Below are positions 1-6,768 of a stretch of DNA of 18,674 bases, one piece after another. Origin of the DNA: an uncultured Lachnospiraceae bacterium (GTDB taxonomy: Bacteria > Bacillota > Clostridia > Lachnospirales > Lachnospiraceae); assembly GCA_910588825.1 (NCBI GenBank), contig CAJURF010000072.1, forward strand, positions 1-18,674. Direction: 5' to 3'. Numbering within the stretch: position 1 is the stretch's first letter; each line of letters starts with the position of its first letter. The translations under genes were made by a program, and so were the position numbers. The notes beneath the pieces are model-generated. The model saw nothing but the letters and a program-made list of their open reading frames with translations. It was not told the DNA's origin and did no database searches.

Positions 1-39
1 GGTCACAAAGACCGCTAATAAAAAACTTACACATTTAAC

Positions 40-384
40 TTGACAAACCCAAAAACTACAGTTAGAAACCGATTCCGACAATTATATTTAATCTTCTGGC
101 TTTTGTTGTGTTTAGAATTATCGTATGGTTTTTACTATGAAGGCCTTCTGGACGACGCTTATGATACAGCACCATATGATGAGTGGTCAGAGTTATCTTC
201 TAATGAATATACTTGGTGGTCAGATACTTGTTCCACTGTTTACGATGATTGGTCTGACTTCCGCTCTGATGTTTATGATTTTTTGGATGATCTGCGAAGT
301 GAAGTTTGGGATGATGATATTGAAAAAGCAACTAAAAAAATGGAAGATTTCCGAACAGACATCTCCAAGTTGAAAGAGAATTAA
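40..384 (+). CDS. Small acidic membrane-anchored protein with 11-residue repeats, unknown function
   Basis: I do not recognise a family. The 114-residue product has a basic N-terminus (Lys5, Arg9, Arg11, Arg13), one hydrophobic segment at about residues 15-32 (signal anchor or uncleaved signal), and then a very acidic, Trp/Tyr-rich region. From Tyr46 the chain can be cut into six consecutive 11-residue units (46-56, 57-67, 68-78, 79-89, 90-100, 101-111), most beginning with Tyr-Asp or Trp-Asp. An 11-residue period suggests a long helix or hendecad coiled coil outside the membrane. The start is a TTG at 40. There is no convincing ribosome site before it, and an in-frame TAA at 16-18 rules out a much longer N-terminus. 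It is the only plus-strand gene I support, in an AT-rich accessory-looking stretch. Real coding is likely from the organised composition, but the start is uncertain. Confidence 0.55.
   Translation: MTNPKTTVRNRFRQLYLIFWLLLCLELSYGFYYEGLLDDAYDTAPYDEWSELSSNEYTWWSDTCSTVYDDWSDFRSDVYDFLDDLRSEVWDDDIEKATKKMEDFRTDISKLKEN
175..372 (+). repeat. Degenerate 33-bp tandem repeat encoding six hendecads
   Basis: Six successive 33-base units begin at 175, 208, 241, 274, 307 and 340. Units 1, 3 and 4 begin TATGAT or TACGAT, and unit 5 begins TGGGATGAT. The periodicity is much clearer in protein (Tyr-Asp-x-Trp-Ser-Asp-x-Arg-Ser-x-Val) than in DNA, so the duplication is old or the helix pattern is under selection. 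Confidence 0.5.
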
Positions 385-390
385 TCATTA

Positions 391-562
391 ATGGATGTAT
401 GAAAACAACCAAAAACTGATTTTTAGGGAGTGCCCAGATTTTCTTGTGATTATTTGAAAAATGCCTAATCTATAAGGGGTTTACGAAAATTCACACAGAA
501 ATTCTACACTCCCGACTTCTTGTTATAAAAGGCATTTTAGGTTTATAAACACATGCATCCAT
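391..562. repeat. Outer inverted repeat around the 426-513 element
   Basis: ATGGATGTATG at 391-401 and CATGCATCCAT at 552-562 are reverse complements at 10 of 11 positions. A further perfect 9-base pair, AAAATGCCT at 458-466 and AGGCATTTT at 530-538, lies inside. The 426-432/507-513 pair crosses the 458-466/530-538 pair, so as RNA the arms could form a pseudoknot. As DNA they may only record nested insertions. No gene is seen in 385-581. Confidence 0.35.
426..513. mobile_element. 88-bp miniature element with IS256-like terminal inverted repeats (remnant)
   Basis: The two ends start with GGGAGTG read inward (426-432 on plus, 513-507 on minus). Both then run through AGA(T/A)TTTCT followed by a TGTGA block, so they match imperfectly over roughly 30 bases with small gaps. 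Ends with a GTGT-AGAATTTCTGTGTGAA character resemble those of IS256/mutator-class elements; this is from memory of the family, not a search. Only a few dozen bases separate the ends, so no transposase fits. The flanking 8-mers (418-425 and 514-521) match at only 5 of 8 positions, so a target-site duplication is weak at best. It may be a MITE or a deletion scar. Confidence 0.35.
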
Positions 563-581
563 ATCAACTTCTCCTTATTTA

Positions 582-935
582 TTAATGTCTTGTAATGATT
601 TCTAAAAATTTCATTTGAATATTATTATCCAATTTATTTAATAATCCTTCATCTTTTTTATATATACCAACTACATTCGAAACGTAAACTAATTCATGAT
701 ATTTATCTCTTTCAGATAGTTTAGCGAATATAGCAATAATAGACTTTAGTGATTTCGAATTTAGAGATGAAAATCCGAACCAAAAAATCTTACGTCAACC
801 TCTGTTCCATCCTCACAAACAATTTTAAACACTTTGCCGGTCAAATACTTTTTATAATTTCTTGCTCCAATATTTATTTGTTTCCGTTTTAGTTTTATGT
901 CCATCTGACAATGAATATATATGCCGTGTACTCAT
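582..935 (-). pseudogene. Frameshifted small gene, unknown family
   Basis: A good ribosome site (CAGGAG at about 941-946) precedes an ATG at 935, but that frame stops after 27 codons. A second frame opens at ATG 904 and runs 47 codons to a TAA at 761-763. A third frame continues through a coherent, Lys/Leu/Ile-rich 60-residue stretch to a TAA at 582-584. One extra T in the minus-strand T6 run (A6 at 782-787 on plus) would join the second and third frames into a 107-residue protein with a mixed alpha/beta character. I do not recognise the product. Two frame changes in 350 bases of otherwise protein-like sequence argue for a decayed gene. A sequencing error in the homopolymer is the alternative for one of them. 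Confidence 0.4.
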
Positions 936-964
936 TTTATCTCCTGTATATCATATAACGAATA

Positions 965-991
965 AAAGCAGGAGGTGTGTTCTCCTGCTTT
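965..991 (-). terminator. Intrinsic terminator after the DUF4230 gene
   Basis: A perfect 10-bp stem, AAAGCAGGAG (965-974) with CTCCTGCTTT (982-991), has a 7-base loop. Read on the minus strand the stem ends in TTT and continues TATTCG. It lies about 70 bases beyond the DUF4230 stop and directly before the ribosome site of the decayed gene at 935. The T-tract is short, so efficiency may be moderate. Confidence 0.7.
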
Positions 992-1062
992 AAAATACAA
1001 GTTTCCTGCGGGTTGTCAGCCTTGTGTGCCTATAGCAGCACAAAATTCACATATGTAAATTT

Positions 1063-1674
1063 TTATAGCTCATTCGCCCGTACAACAACAAGTTCTTTAT
1101 CTCCCACGGATCTTTCCAATATTCCTTTTACTATATATTCCGCTTCCTCATTAGCTCGTTTTTTCAAACCGTCCATATCTGCCTTTTCCTCCGCATCCTT
1201 TTCTGCGGTCGAAATAGCAGCCGTCACATCCTCTTTTTCATTCCAATTAAATAGGGCTTTCTTCTCGTCATAAAACTGAATCGAATCTGGTTCAACATGG
1301 ATATATTGAATCTGACTTTCTGGTATTATCACCTTTACCTCATCTTCTGTAATATCTATATCAATCAATGAGGCATCTATACCAGCTTTAACGGTGGCTG
1401 TATAAACCATAGAAAAGCCTTTTTTAGTAATAAACGGAATTTTTCCTTCTGAAACCGTATAAAGATTATTATAAACCATCTCCGCTGTAGCCAATTCACT
1501 AATATTTTCCAGTTTTTTGCTTATATATTCAATGGTAACCTCCTGCTCCACAACGTCGTTAGATGCAGTCTCCACATTTGTAAAAGTTCTTACCTCTCTA
1601 CCCGGAGAACCAAATACTGATGAAGCAACAAGTGTGAGAATCATACCCACAACCCCTCCAACACCATACCGCAA
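1063..1674 (-). CDS. DUF4230 family membrane-anchored protein
   Basis: The product matches my knowledge of the DUF4230 family, whose biochemical role is unknown. It has an N-terminal hydrophobic helix (about residues 4-22). A predicted external domain follows with the family's characteristic order: a stretch on Ile-Ser-Glu-Leu-Ala-Thr, an IPF-x-TKK block, a Lys-Ala-Gly-Ile-Asp block, a Val-x-Ile-Pro strand, and an Asp-Ser-Ile-x-x-Tyr-Asp-Glu-Lys block. A charged helix closes the C-terminus. The coordinate given uses TTG at 1674 (203 residues), which has no ribosome site. A better-placed in-frame codon is ACG at 1687-1689, five bases after AGAAGGG, which would add Ser-Lys-Asn-Ile ahead. It has its own strong promoter and a terminator, so it is probably monocistronic. 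Family call is good, start is poor. Confidence 0.82.
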   Translation of the reverse strand: MRYGVGGVVGMILTLVASSVFGSPGREVRTFTNVETASNDVVEQEVTIEYISKKLENISELATAEMVYNNLYTVSEGKIPFITKKGFSMVYTATVKAGIDASLIDIDITEDEVKVIIPESQIQYIHVEPDSIQFYDEKKALFNWNEKEDVTAAISTAEKDAEEKADMDGLKKRANEEAEYIVKGILERSVGDKELVVVRANEL

Positions 1675-1694
1675 AATATTTTTACTCGTAAAAA

Positions 1695-1701
1695 CCCTTC
1701 T
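1695..1701 (-). promoter_or_regulatory. Ribosome binding site that points to an ACG start for DUF4230
   Basis: AGAAGGG lies at 1701-1695 on the minus strand and is followed after five bases by ACG (1689-1687), in frame with the DUF4230 reading frame. The annotated TTG at 1674 is 20 bases away, too far for this site. The natural start was probably ATG at 1689, now ACG. Confidence 0.5.
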
Positions 1702-1732
1702 TTCGTAGAAAATTGTAAAATTATCTTATTAT

Positions 1733-1761
1733 ATTTTACCTTCAATGTACTATTTTGTCAA
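1733..1761 (-). promoter_or_regulatory. Sigma-A type promoter of the DUF4230 gene
   Basis: On the minus strand TTGACA (1761-1756) is followed by a 17-base spacer and TAAAAT (1738-1733). The -35 matches consensus exactly and the -10 matches at five of six positions. Transcription would begin near 1726, about 37 bases before the likely start codon. Confidence 0.75.
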
Positions 1762-1807
1762 TATTTATATAACAGGCAAAATAAAATGCAGGACAAATCC
1801 ACACGCT

Positions 1808-3508
1808 CTAACGCCCAATCAACACCTCCTTCCCGCAAAAAGCAAATCCATATCTGCGTATGCGCCCTTTCTCAATTCCTTTCGCTGCCAAAACCGCTTC
1901 ATAATTCTTTTCCTCAATCTGTTTCAAAGCCGCTTTTACTGTGTCCGACAGTTTTTTTTCTCCCCCACTTCTATCCTGCACTTTAAACTCCAGAATTATT
2001 GCATCATCTTCCTGCTTTCTTGGTTCAAGCATTACATCGTATCTTCCGAAGCCGCTCTCCCGATTGGATGTAATCACATACCGGTCATTAAGTTCTACCA
2101 TTAATCCCAGAACAAAACCATGGTAAAAACGTTCCGGCTGGCTTTCTGACGGTTTCTTTCCAGTATCAAAGCAGCTGAACGTCCCCATTGCCACTCGGTT
2201 CATATAAGCATTCATTGCTCTCAAGTCATCTTTAAGCAGAGCCTTGATAAAGTCATTATAATCTGACATATATCCTGCAAACCACCCATGTATCATCCCG
2301 CCAAACATCAATTTGACTTCCAGGTTCGTAATCGCCAGCCGGCACCTAAGGGTATCTGCATCAAATCCTGTGTCCTCATGCCCCTCAATCCCCATGACTT
2401 TTAAATATCCGCCGGCAAGAAGAAGGCTCCAGATTGCCGCTTCGTCAGTGTCCAGCATGTTATACACAATCTGTTCATCAATATTCGCTGTCAAAGTCTT
2501 TCCGCAAAGAAGGTCTTCAAAGGACTGCTTTACATCCTTAGTTCCCTCCCGAATCAATTTCCCCACTAAACTGTTAGAACTGGTATTGGCCCAGTAGGTA
2601 CGAAACTTCCCTGAAGCAAGATAATTAATGATGGACCATGGGTTATAAATACCTGTTTTACTTCCAAATATAAAACCATCATACCATCTCTTTACCTGCT
2701 CTTTCTTTTCCATCATCCCGTACTCATCCAGCGCGGCACAGACTTCTCCCTCTGTAAAACCAAAACACTTTGCATACTTATCTGACGTAGTAGTGATTAC
2801 CTGCAGATTATTCAAATCAGAAAAAATCGACTCTTTACTAACTCTCGTTATCCCGGTCATAATGGCCCGTTCCAAATATGGATTTGTCTTAAATGCAGAA
2901 TTAAACAGGTTTCTGATAAACCCGGTCATTTCATTCCAATAACCATTCACATACGCCTCCTGCATAGGAGTATCGTATTCATCTAACAGAATGATTACCT
3001 TTTTTTCATAGTACCTGCCGAGAAAATCCGATAAAGACCTCAAAGCTGCCGATGCTGCACTATCCGACATGTTTACCGAAACTTCCTGATAAAATCTTTT
3101 CTCTTTTTCATTCAGCAGACTGCCTTCCAGCAGATAATCATTTTTATTGTATTGTTCTTCTATGGTACGGCAGATACTTTTTCTCGCTTCTAAAAAAGTG
3201 TTTTCCTTAATCCCTGCAAAACTCAGAAATATTACAGGATACGTTCCCTGCATCTGCCGGTATTTCCCGTCCTCCCATATAGAAAGCCCTTCAAACAAAC
3301 CGCCTCTATCAGCGTACTTTACGGAGAAAAATTTTTCCAACATGCTCATATTTAAAGTTTTCCCAAATCTTCTGGGGCGGGTAATCAAGGTAACCCTGTC
3401 CTTGCTTTCCCACCATTCTCTAATGAACATGGTCTTATCTACGTAGAAATTGTCTTCTACGATTATCTGTTCAAAGTCCTGAAACCCGATACCTGCAGCC
3501 CTGGCCAT
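1808..3508 (-). CDS. AAA-ATPase-like / PD-(D/E)XK nuclease family protein, copy 1
   Basis: The 566-residue protein has the two-part layout of the AAA-ATPase_like (PF09820) plus PDDEXK_9 (PF08011, formerly DUF1703) family. The phosphate-binding loop variant RPRRFGKT is at residues 44-51 and the Walker B block LLDEYD at 174-179. A TGI-x-R-x-SKESIFS segment follows near 218-230, and the WYDG block is at 275-278. The nuclease-like core carries Asp491, Glu507 and Lys509 (GRYD and EFK), so the catalytic residues look intact. Length is normal for the family. ATG at 3508 follows GAAGGAAG at a usual distance, and a promoter lies at 3550-3578. The family occurs in multiple copies in gut bacteria and its role is unproven; ATP-dependent DNA processing or a mobile or defence role are guesses. 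A paralogue lies at 11196-12872. Confidence 0.88.
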   Translation of the reverse strand: MARAAGIGFQDFEQIIVEDNFYVDKTMFIREWWESKDRVTLITRPRRFGKTLNMSMLEKFFSVKYADRGGLFEGLSIWEDGKYRQMQGTYPVIFLSFAGIKENTFLEARKSICRTIEEQYNKNDYLLEGSLLNEKEKRFYQEVSVNMSDSAASAALRSLSDFLGRYYEKKVIILLDEYDTPMQEAYVNGYWNEMTGFIRNLFNSAFKTNPYLERAIMTGITRVSKESIFSDLNNLQVITTTSDKYAKCFGFTEGEVCAALDEYGMMEKKEQVKRWYDGFIFGSKTGIYNPWSIINYLASGKFRTYWANTSSNSLVGKLIREGTKDVKQSFEDLLCGKTLTANIDEQIVYNMLDTDEAAIWSLLLAGGYLKVMGIEGHEDTGFDADTLRCRLAITNLEVKLMFGGMIHGWFAGYMSDYNDFIKALLKDDLRAMNAYMNRVAMGTFSCFDTGKKPSESQPERFYHGFVLGLMVELNDRYVITSNRESGFGRYDVMLEPRKQEDDAIILEFKVQDRSGGEKKLSDTVKAALKQIEEKNYEAVLAAKGIEKGRIRRYGFAFCGKEVLIGR

Positions 3509-3549
3509 ACATCCACTTCCTTCTCTTCTGATTCATAATATTATTGTCT

Positions 3550-3578
3550 ATTATACCCTATCCCCATCTATTGCACAA
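3550..3578 (-). promoter_or_regulatory. Promoter of AAA-like/PD-(D/E)XK copy 1
   Basis: A perfect -10 TATAAT (3555-3550, minus strand) lies 17 bases after TTGTGC (3578-3573), which matches the -35 at its first three positions. The predicted start of transcription near 3543 gives a leader of about 35 bases before ATG 3508. Confidence 0.6.
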
Positions 3579-3668
3579 ACTATTTCCAGACAGCCATAAA
3601 AAAGGAACATTTATGCGCTAAGTGGGGCGTGCAGCTGGAGGGAATGAATTTTAAGACACGTTCAAGGC

Positions 3669-3712
3669 AAAAAAAGCCATCTTCCGAATACTTTCCTATT
3701 CTAAAAGATGGC
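3669..3712 (-). terminator. Intrinsic terminator of the leuB-ilvD-ilvB-serA transcript
   Basis: An outer stem GCCATCTT (3676-3683) / AAGATGGC (3705-3712) and an inner stem GAATA (3686-3690) / TATTC (3697-3701) form a long interrupted hairpin. On the minus strand it is followed directly by seven T residues (3675-3669). It lies about 25 bases after the small basic ORF and 210 bases after serA, so both should be on one transcript. Confidence 0.8.
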
Positions 3713-3737
3713 CCGCTGTATTTATTTTATTTCATTA

Positions 3738-3881
3738 TTATATTCTCTTTTTCAGCCGCTTCCAAAGGTACTTCAAACCGCCCAGGTAATCCTTACGGCG
3801 GCGGCAGACAGATGAGACAATCCGATACAGCCGTCTGGCTTTGCGCAGCTTTTTCTTCAAATACTTTCCCGTCTGTCCCAT
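3738..3881 (-). CDS. 47-residue highly basic small protein downstream of serA, unknown function
   Basis: This open frame runs from ATG at 3881 to TAA at 3738-3740, between the serA stop and the operon terminator. The product has roughly 20 Lys/Arg among 47 residues, grouped as KKKLRKARR near the N-terminus, CRRRKD in the middle and WKRLKKR at the end, with regularly placed Leu, Tyr, Val and Trp. The pattern suggests one or two cationic amphipathic helices that could bind RNA, ribosomes or membrane lipids. The preceding AGGCGGG is a possible but very close ribosome site. The plus-strand frame over the same bases has no such organisation. I recognise no family. Sitting before a shared terminator supports its being a real operon gene. 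Confidence 0.55.
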   Translation of the reverse strand: MGQTGKYLKKKLRKARRLYRIVSSVCRRRKDYLGGLKYLWKRLKKRI

Positions 3882-3919
3882 ACCCGCCTGCCTTTCCTAA
3901 GAAACTTTCCTAAAAATAC

Positions 3920-5083
3920 TTATTTTACGACTCTCACCCGCATAACAGATGGAACTGCTTCCAATGCCGTTATCACTTCCGGTGACACTTTTGACTCTAC
4001 GTCAATCAATGTGTAAGCGTTTTCTCCACGGCTCTTGTTGGTTAAGTCTGAAATATTCAACCCTGCCTCCCCGAGAATCTTAGTAATGTGCTGAATGGCA
4101 TTGGGAATGTTTTCATGAATCAGAGCAATTCTTCCTGCTGTCTGGCAGATTCCCATATTACATTCCGGGAAATTCACAGAATTCTTAATATTTCCGTTTT
4201 CCAGATAACTGCGGAGTTCTTTCACTGCCATAACAGCGCAGTTTTCCTCAGATTCCTCTGTGGATGCGCCCAGGTGAGGCGTCACCAATGTACCTTTCGC
4301 CCCGGCAACTACAGGGTTCGCAAAATCTGTCACGTATCTTTTTACTTTTCCTGCCTCCAGTGCTGCCACCATGGCTTCCTCATCCACCAGCATATCCCTG
4401 GCAAAGTTCAGGATAACCACCCCTTCTTTCATCTGGTCTATGGCTTCCTTATTGATCATCTTCTTCGTGTCATCCAGGAGGGGCACGTGGATGGTGATAT
4501 AATCACACTGTGTATAAATTTCTTCCAGGCTTGTGGAATGATGGATGCTTCTGGACAGATTCCAGGCCGCGTCTACAGAGATAAAAGGATCATAGCCGTA
4601 AACTTCCATTCCCAAATGTGTGGCGGAATTGGCCACCATAGCGCCAATGGCACCCAGGCCGATGATTCCAAGCTTTTTGCCGCTGATCTCACATCCGGCA
4701 AATTCTTTTTTCTTTTTCTCCGCCTGCTTGCCAATGTCTTCCAGGTCCTTACTGCTCTCAATCCAGTTGACGCCCCCTATAATATCCCTGGATGCCAGCA
4801 GCATACCGGCCAGCACCAGTTCTTTTACACCGTTGGCATTGGCTCCAGGTGTGTTAAATACCACAATTCCTTTTTTTGAACACTTATCCAGAGGAATGTT
4901 ATTGACACCTGCCCCTGCCCGTGCAACTGCCATAACACTCTGGGGAAGCTCCATGTCATGCATCTTGGCGCTGCGCACCAGCACAGCCTGTGCCTCCTGG
5001 ATATCCTCGGTTTTCTGATAATTCTGGCCAAATGATTTTAATCCTTTTTCTGAAATCGGATTCAGGCAATGATAATTAAACAT
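3920..5083 (-). CDS. serA: D-3-phosphoglycerate dehydrogenase with C-terminal ACT domain
   Basis: Oxidises 3-phosphoglycerate to 3-phosphohydroxypyruvate with NAD+, the first step of serine synthesis in the cytosol. The 387-residue length fits the short ACT-type enzymes. The substrate domain (about 1-90) contains the RAGAGVNN block. The nucleotide domain has GLGAIG at 142-147 and Asp165 at the strand end. Arg229 (NFARD) and His270 (TPHLGAST) are the expected catalytic Arg and His. The usual catalytic Glu of the DVFxxEP block is not evident: here the segment reads TDFANPV (252-258). A C-terminal ACT domain (about 318-387) suggests amino-acid feedback control. A ribosome site (GAGGAGGA) lies inside the end of ilvB, and the two genes are two bases apart, so translation is probably coupled. 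Other D-2-hydroxyacid dehydrogenases are possible, but ACT makes SerA most likely. Confidence 0.9.
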   Translation of the reverse strand: MFNYHCLNPISEKGLKSFGQNYQKTEDIQEAQAVLVRSAKMHDMELPQSVMAVARAGAGVNNIPLDKCSKKGIVVFNTPGANANGVKELVLAGMLLASRDIIGGVNWIESSKDLEDIGKQAEKKKKEFAGCEISGKKLGIIGLGAIGAMVANSATHLGMEVYGYDPFISVDAAWNLSRSIHHSTSLEEIYTQCDYITIHVPLLDDTKKMINKEAIDQMKEGVVILNFARDMLVDEEAMVAALEAGKVKRYVTDFANPVVAGAKGTLVTPHLGASTEESEENCAVMAVKELRSYLENGNIKNSVNFPECNMGICQTAGRIALIHENIPNAIQHITKILGEAGLNISDLTNKSRGENAYTLIDVESKVSPEVITALEAVPSVMRVRVVK

Positions 5084-5085
5084 TA

Positions 5086-6756
5086 CTATAAGTCCTCCTC
5101 ATCGAACGCTTCTTCAATATTTGCTCCTGCAGGTACCATGGGAAATACCTTTTCATCGCTGTCAATCTGGCAGTCCAGTACAATGGGACGGGAACTGTTC
5201 AGCGCCTTTTCCAACGCTGGAACCAGCTCTTCTTTACTGGATACACGGATACCGTCCGCCCCCATGGCCTCCGCCACTTTTACAAAGTCTACCGAATCCC
5301 TGAGCACTGTGTGGGAATACCTCTCCTGGTAGAACAGCGTCTGCCACTGGCGCACCATGCCCAGCACATGATTATTCAAAACCAGCTCCACAACGGGAAT
5401 CCCGGCGCGTACAGCTGTTGCCAGCTCATTCATATTCATACGGAAACAGCCGTCACCAGCCACATTTACTACGGTTTTATCTGGTCTGCCTATCTTTGCG
5501 CCTATGGCTGCTCCCAGCCCATACCCCATGGTGCCAAGACCGCCGGAGGTGAGAAAAGTTCTGGGCTGGGAATATTGATAAAACTGGGCCGCCCACATCT
5601 GATGCTGTCCCACATCTGTGGTGATTATGGCATTGCCCCCTGTCAGCTCATATAATTTGCTGATTACATAAGGCCCCGTGAGTCGGCTGTCATCACAGCG
5701 CAGAGGATGTTTCTCCTTTAATGACTGGATATTGTTCAGCCAGGAACCATGATCTTTTTCCCCCAGCTTCTCATTGAGTCTTTTTAAAACTTCTTTCAGG
5801 TCTCCTGTTACGCAGGCGTCCACCAGCACATTTTTATTAATCTCCGCAGGGTCAATATCCAGCTGGAGAATCTTTGCATTCTTTGCGAAATTCCTGGCAT
5901 TTCCTATCACACGGTCACTGAACCTGGTCCCCGCCGCAATCAGCAGATCACACTGTGTGACACCCAGATTTGAGGTCTTAGTCCCGTGCATCCCCAGCAT
6001 TCCTGTATATAATGGGTCAAGCCCGGAAAAAGCTCCTTTTCCCATGAGACTGTCGCACACAGGAGCCTGAATCTTGTGTGCCAGCTCCTTAAGCTCTTCT
6101 TCTGCCCCGGAAATGACAGCTCCGCCACCCACAAAGATAAAAGGCTTTTCAGCTTTCTGAATCATCTGTACGGCCTTGTCAATATCTTCTTCCCGGATGC
6201 GCTCTGTCTCCCTGAGTGGCGCCTTTGGTTTTTCCGGCGTATACTCTGTTTTCGCAGCAGTGACATCCTTTGTAATATCCACCAGTACCGGACCAGGTCT
6301 CCCACTCCTGGCTATCTCAAATGCTTTGCGCAGAGTTTCTGCCAGACTGGTTACATCTTTTACAATATAACTGTGTTTCGTTACAGGCATCACAATCCCC
6401 GCAATATCCACTTCCTGGAAAGAATCCTTTCCCAGCAGAGGTTTGCCCACATTGGCGGTTATAGCCACCAGCGGCACGGAATCCATATAAGCAGTGGCTA
6501 TTCCAGTGACCAGATTGGTGGCACCCGGACCGGATGTGGCCAGACATACTCCTGTTTTCCCTGTAGCGCGTGCATATCCGTCAGCCGCATGGGAAGCACC
6601 CTGTTCATGGGATGTAAGAATATGCCGGATATCATCCTTATATTGATACAGAGCATCATATATGTTTAAAATCGCACCGCCCGGATATCCAAAAACAGTA
6701 TCCACTCCCTGTTCTTTCAGACACTCAATTACGATTTCGGAACCTGTAAGCTGCAT
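5086..6756 (-). CDS. ilvB: Acetolactate synthase, catalytic (large) subunit
   Basis: Thiamine-diphosphate enzyme that condenses two pyruvates to 2-acetolactate, or pyruvate with 2-oxobutyrate, at the head of the valine/leucine and isoleucine pathways. The N-terminal domain has FGYPGGA and the catalytic Glu51 (SHEQGASHAADGYAR). The cofactor motif runs from GDG at 434-436 to the Asn pair at 461-462. VPMVPAGA near the end is typical of biosynthetic forms. Length of 556 is usual. No regulatory subunit gene (ilvN) lies beside it, so the partner must be elsewhere or absent. The start at 6756 follows AGGAGG at ideal spacing and lies 12 bases after ilvD, in the same operon. Confidence 0.95.
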   Translation of the reverse strand: MQLTGSEIVIECLKEQGVDTVFGYPGGAILNIYDALYQYKDDIRHILTSHEQGASHAADGYARATGKTGVCLATSGPGATNLVTGIATAYMDSVPLVAITANVGKPLLGKDSFQEVDIAGIVMPVTKHSYIVKDVTSLAETLRKAFEIARSGRPGPVLVDITKDVTAAKTEYTPEKPKAPLRETERIREEDIDKAVQMIQKAEKPFIFVGGGAVISGAEEELKELAHKIQAPVCDSLMGKGAFSGLDPLYTGMLGMHGTKTSNLGVTQCDLLIAAGTRFSDRVIGNARNFAKNAKILQLDIDPAEINKNVLVDACVTGDLKEVLKRLNEKLGEKDHGSWLNNIQSLKEKHPLRCDDSRLTGPYVISKLYELTGGNAIITTDVGQHQMWAAQFYQYSQPRTFLTSGGLGTMGYGLGAAIGAKIGRPDKTVVNVAGDGCFRMNMNELATAVRAGIPVVELVLNNHVLGMVRQWQTLFYQERYSHTVLRDSVDFVKVAEAMGADGIRVSSKEELVPALEKALNSSRPIVLDCQIDSDEKVFPMVPAGANIEEAFDEEDL

Positions 6757-6768
6757 GTATATCTCCTC

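Noticed and set aside
409..427. Hairpin CCAAAAA / TTTTTAGG after the plus-strand gene as a terminator
   Set aside because: The stem is almost all A-T with a mismatch and no distinct T-run beyond it, and it overlaps the end of the IS-like element.
3629..3913. 94-codon plus-strand frame in the gap after serA
   Set aside because: It runs through the terminator hairpin and opposite the small basic ORF, and its product has no organised composition.
4088..4879. 263-codon open frame on the plus strand
   Set aside because: Antisense shadow of serA, which has clear family motifs; no domain is recognisable in the shadow.
6076..6669. 197-codon plus-strand frame
   Set aside because: Antisense to ilvB in the well-conserved N-terminal and middle domains.
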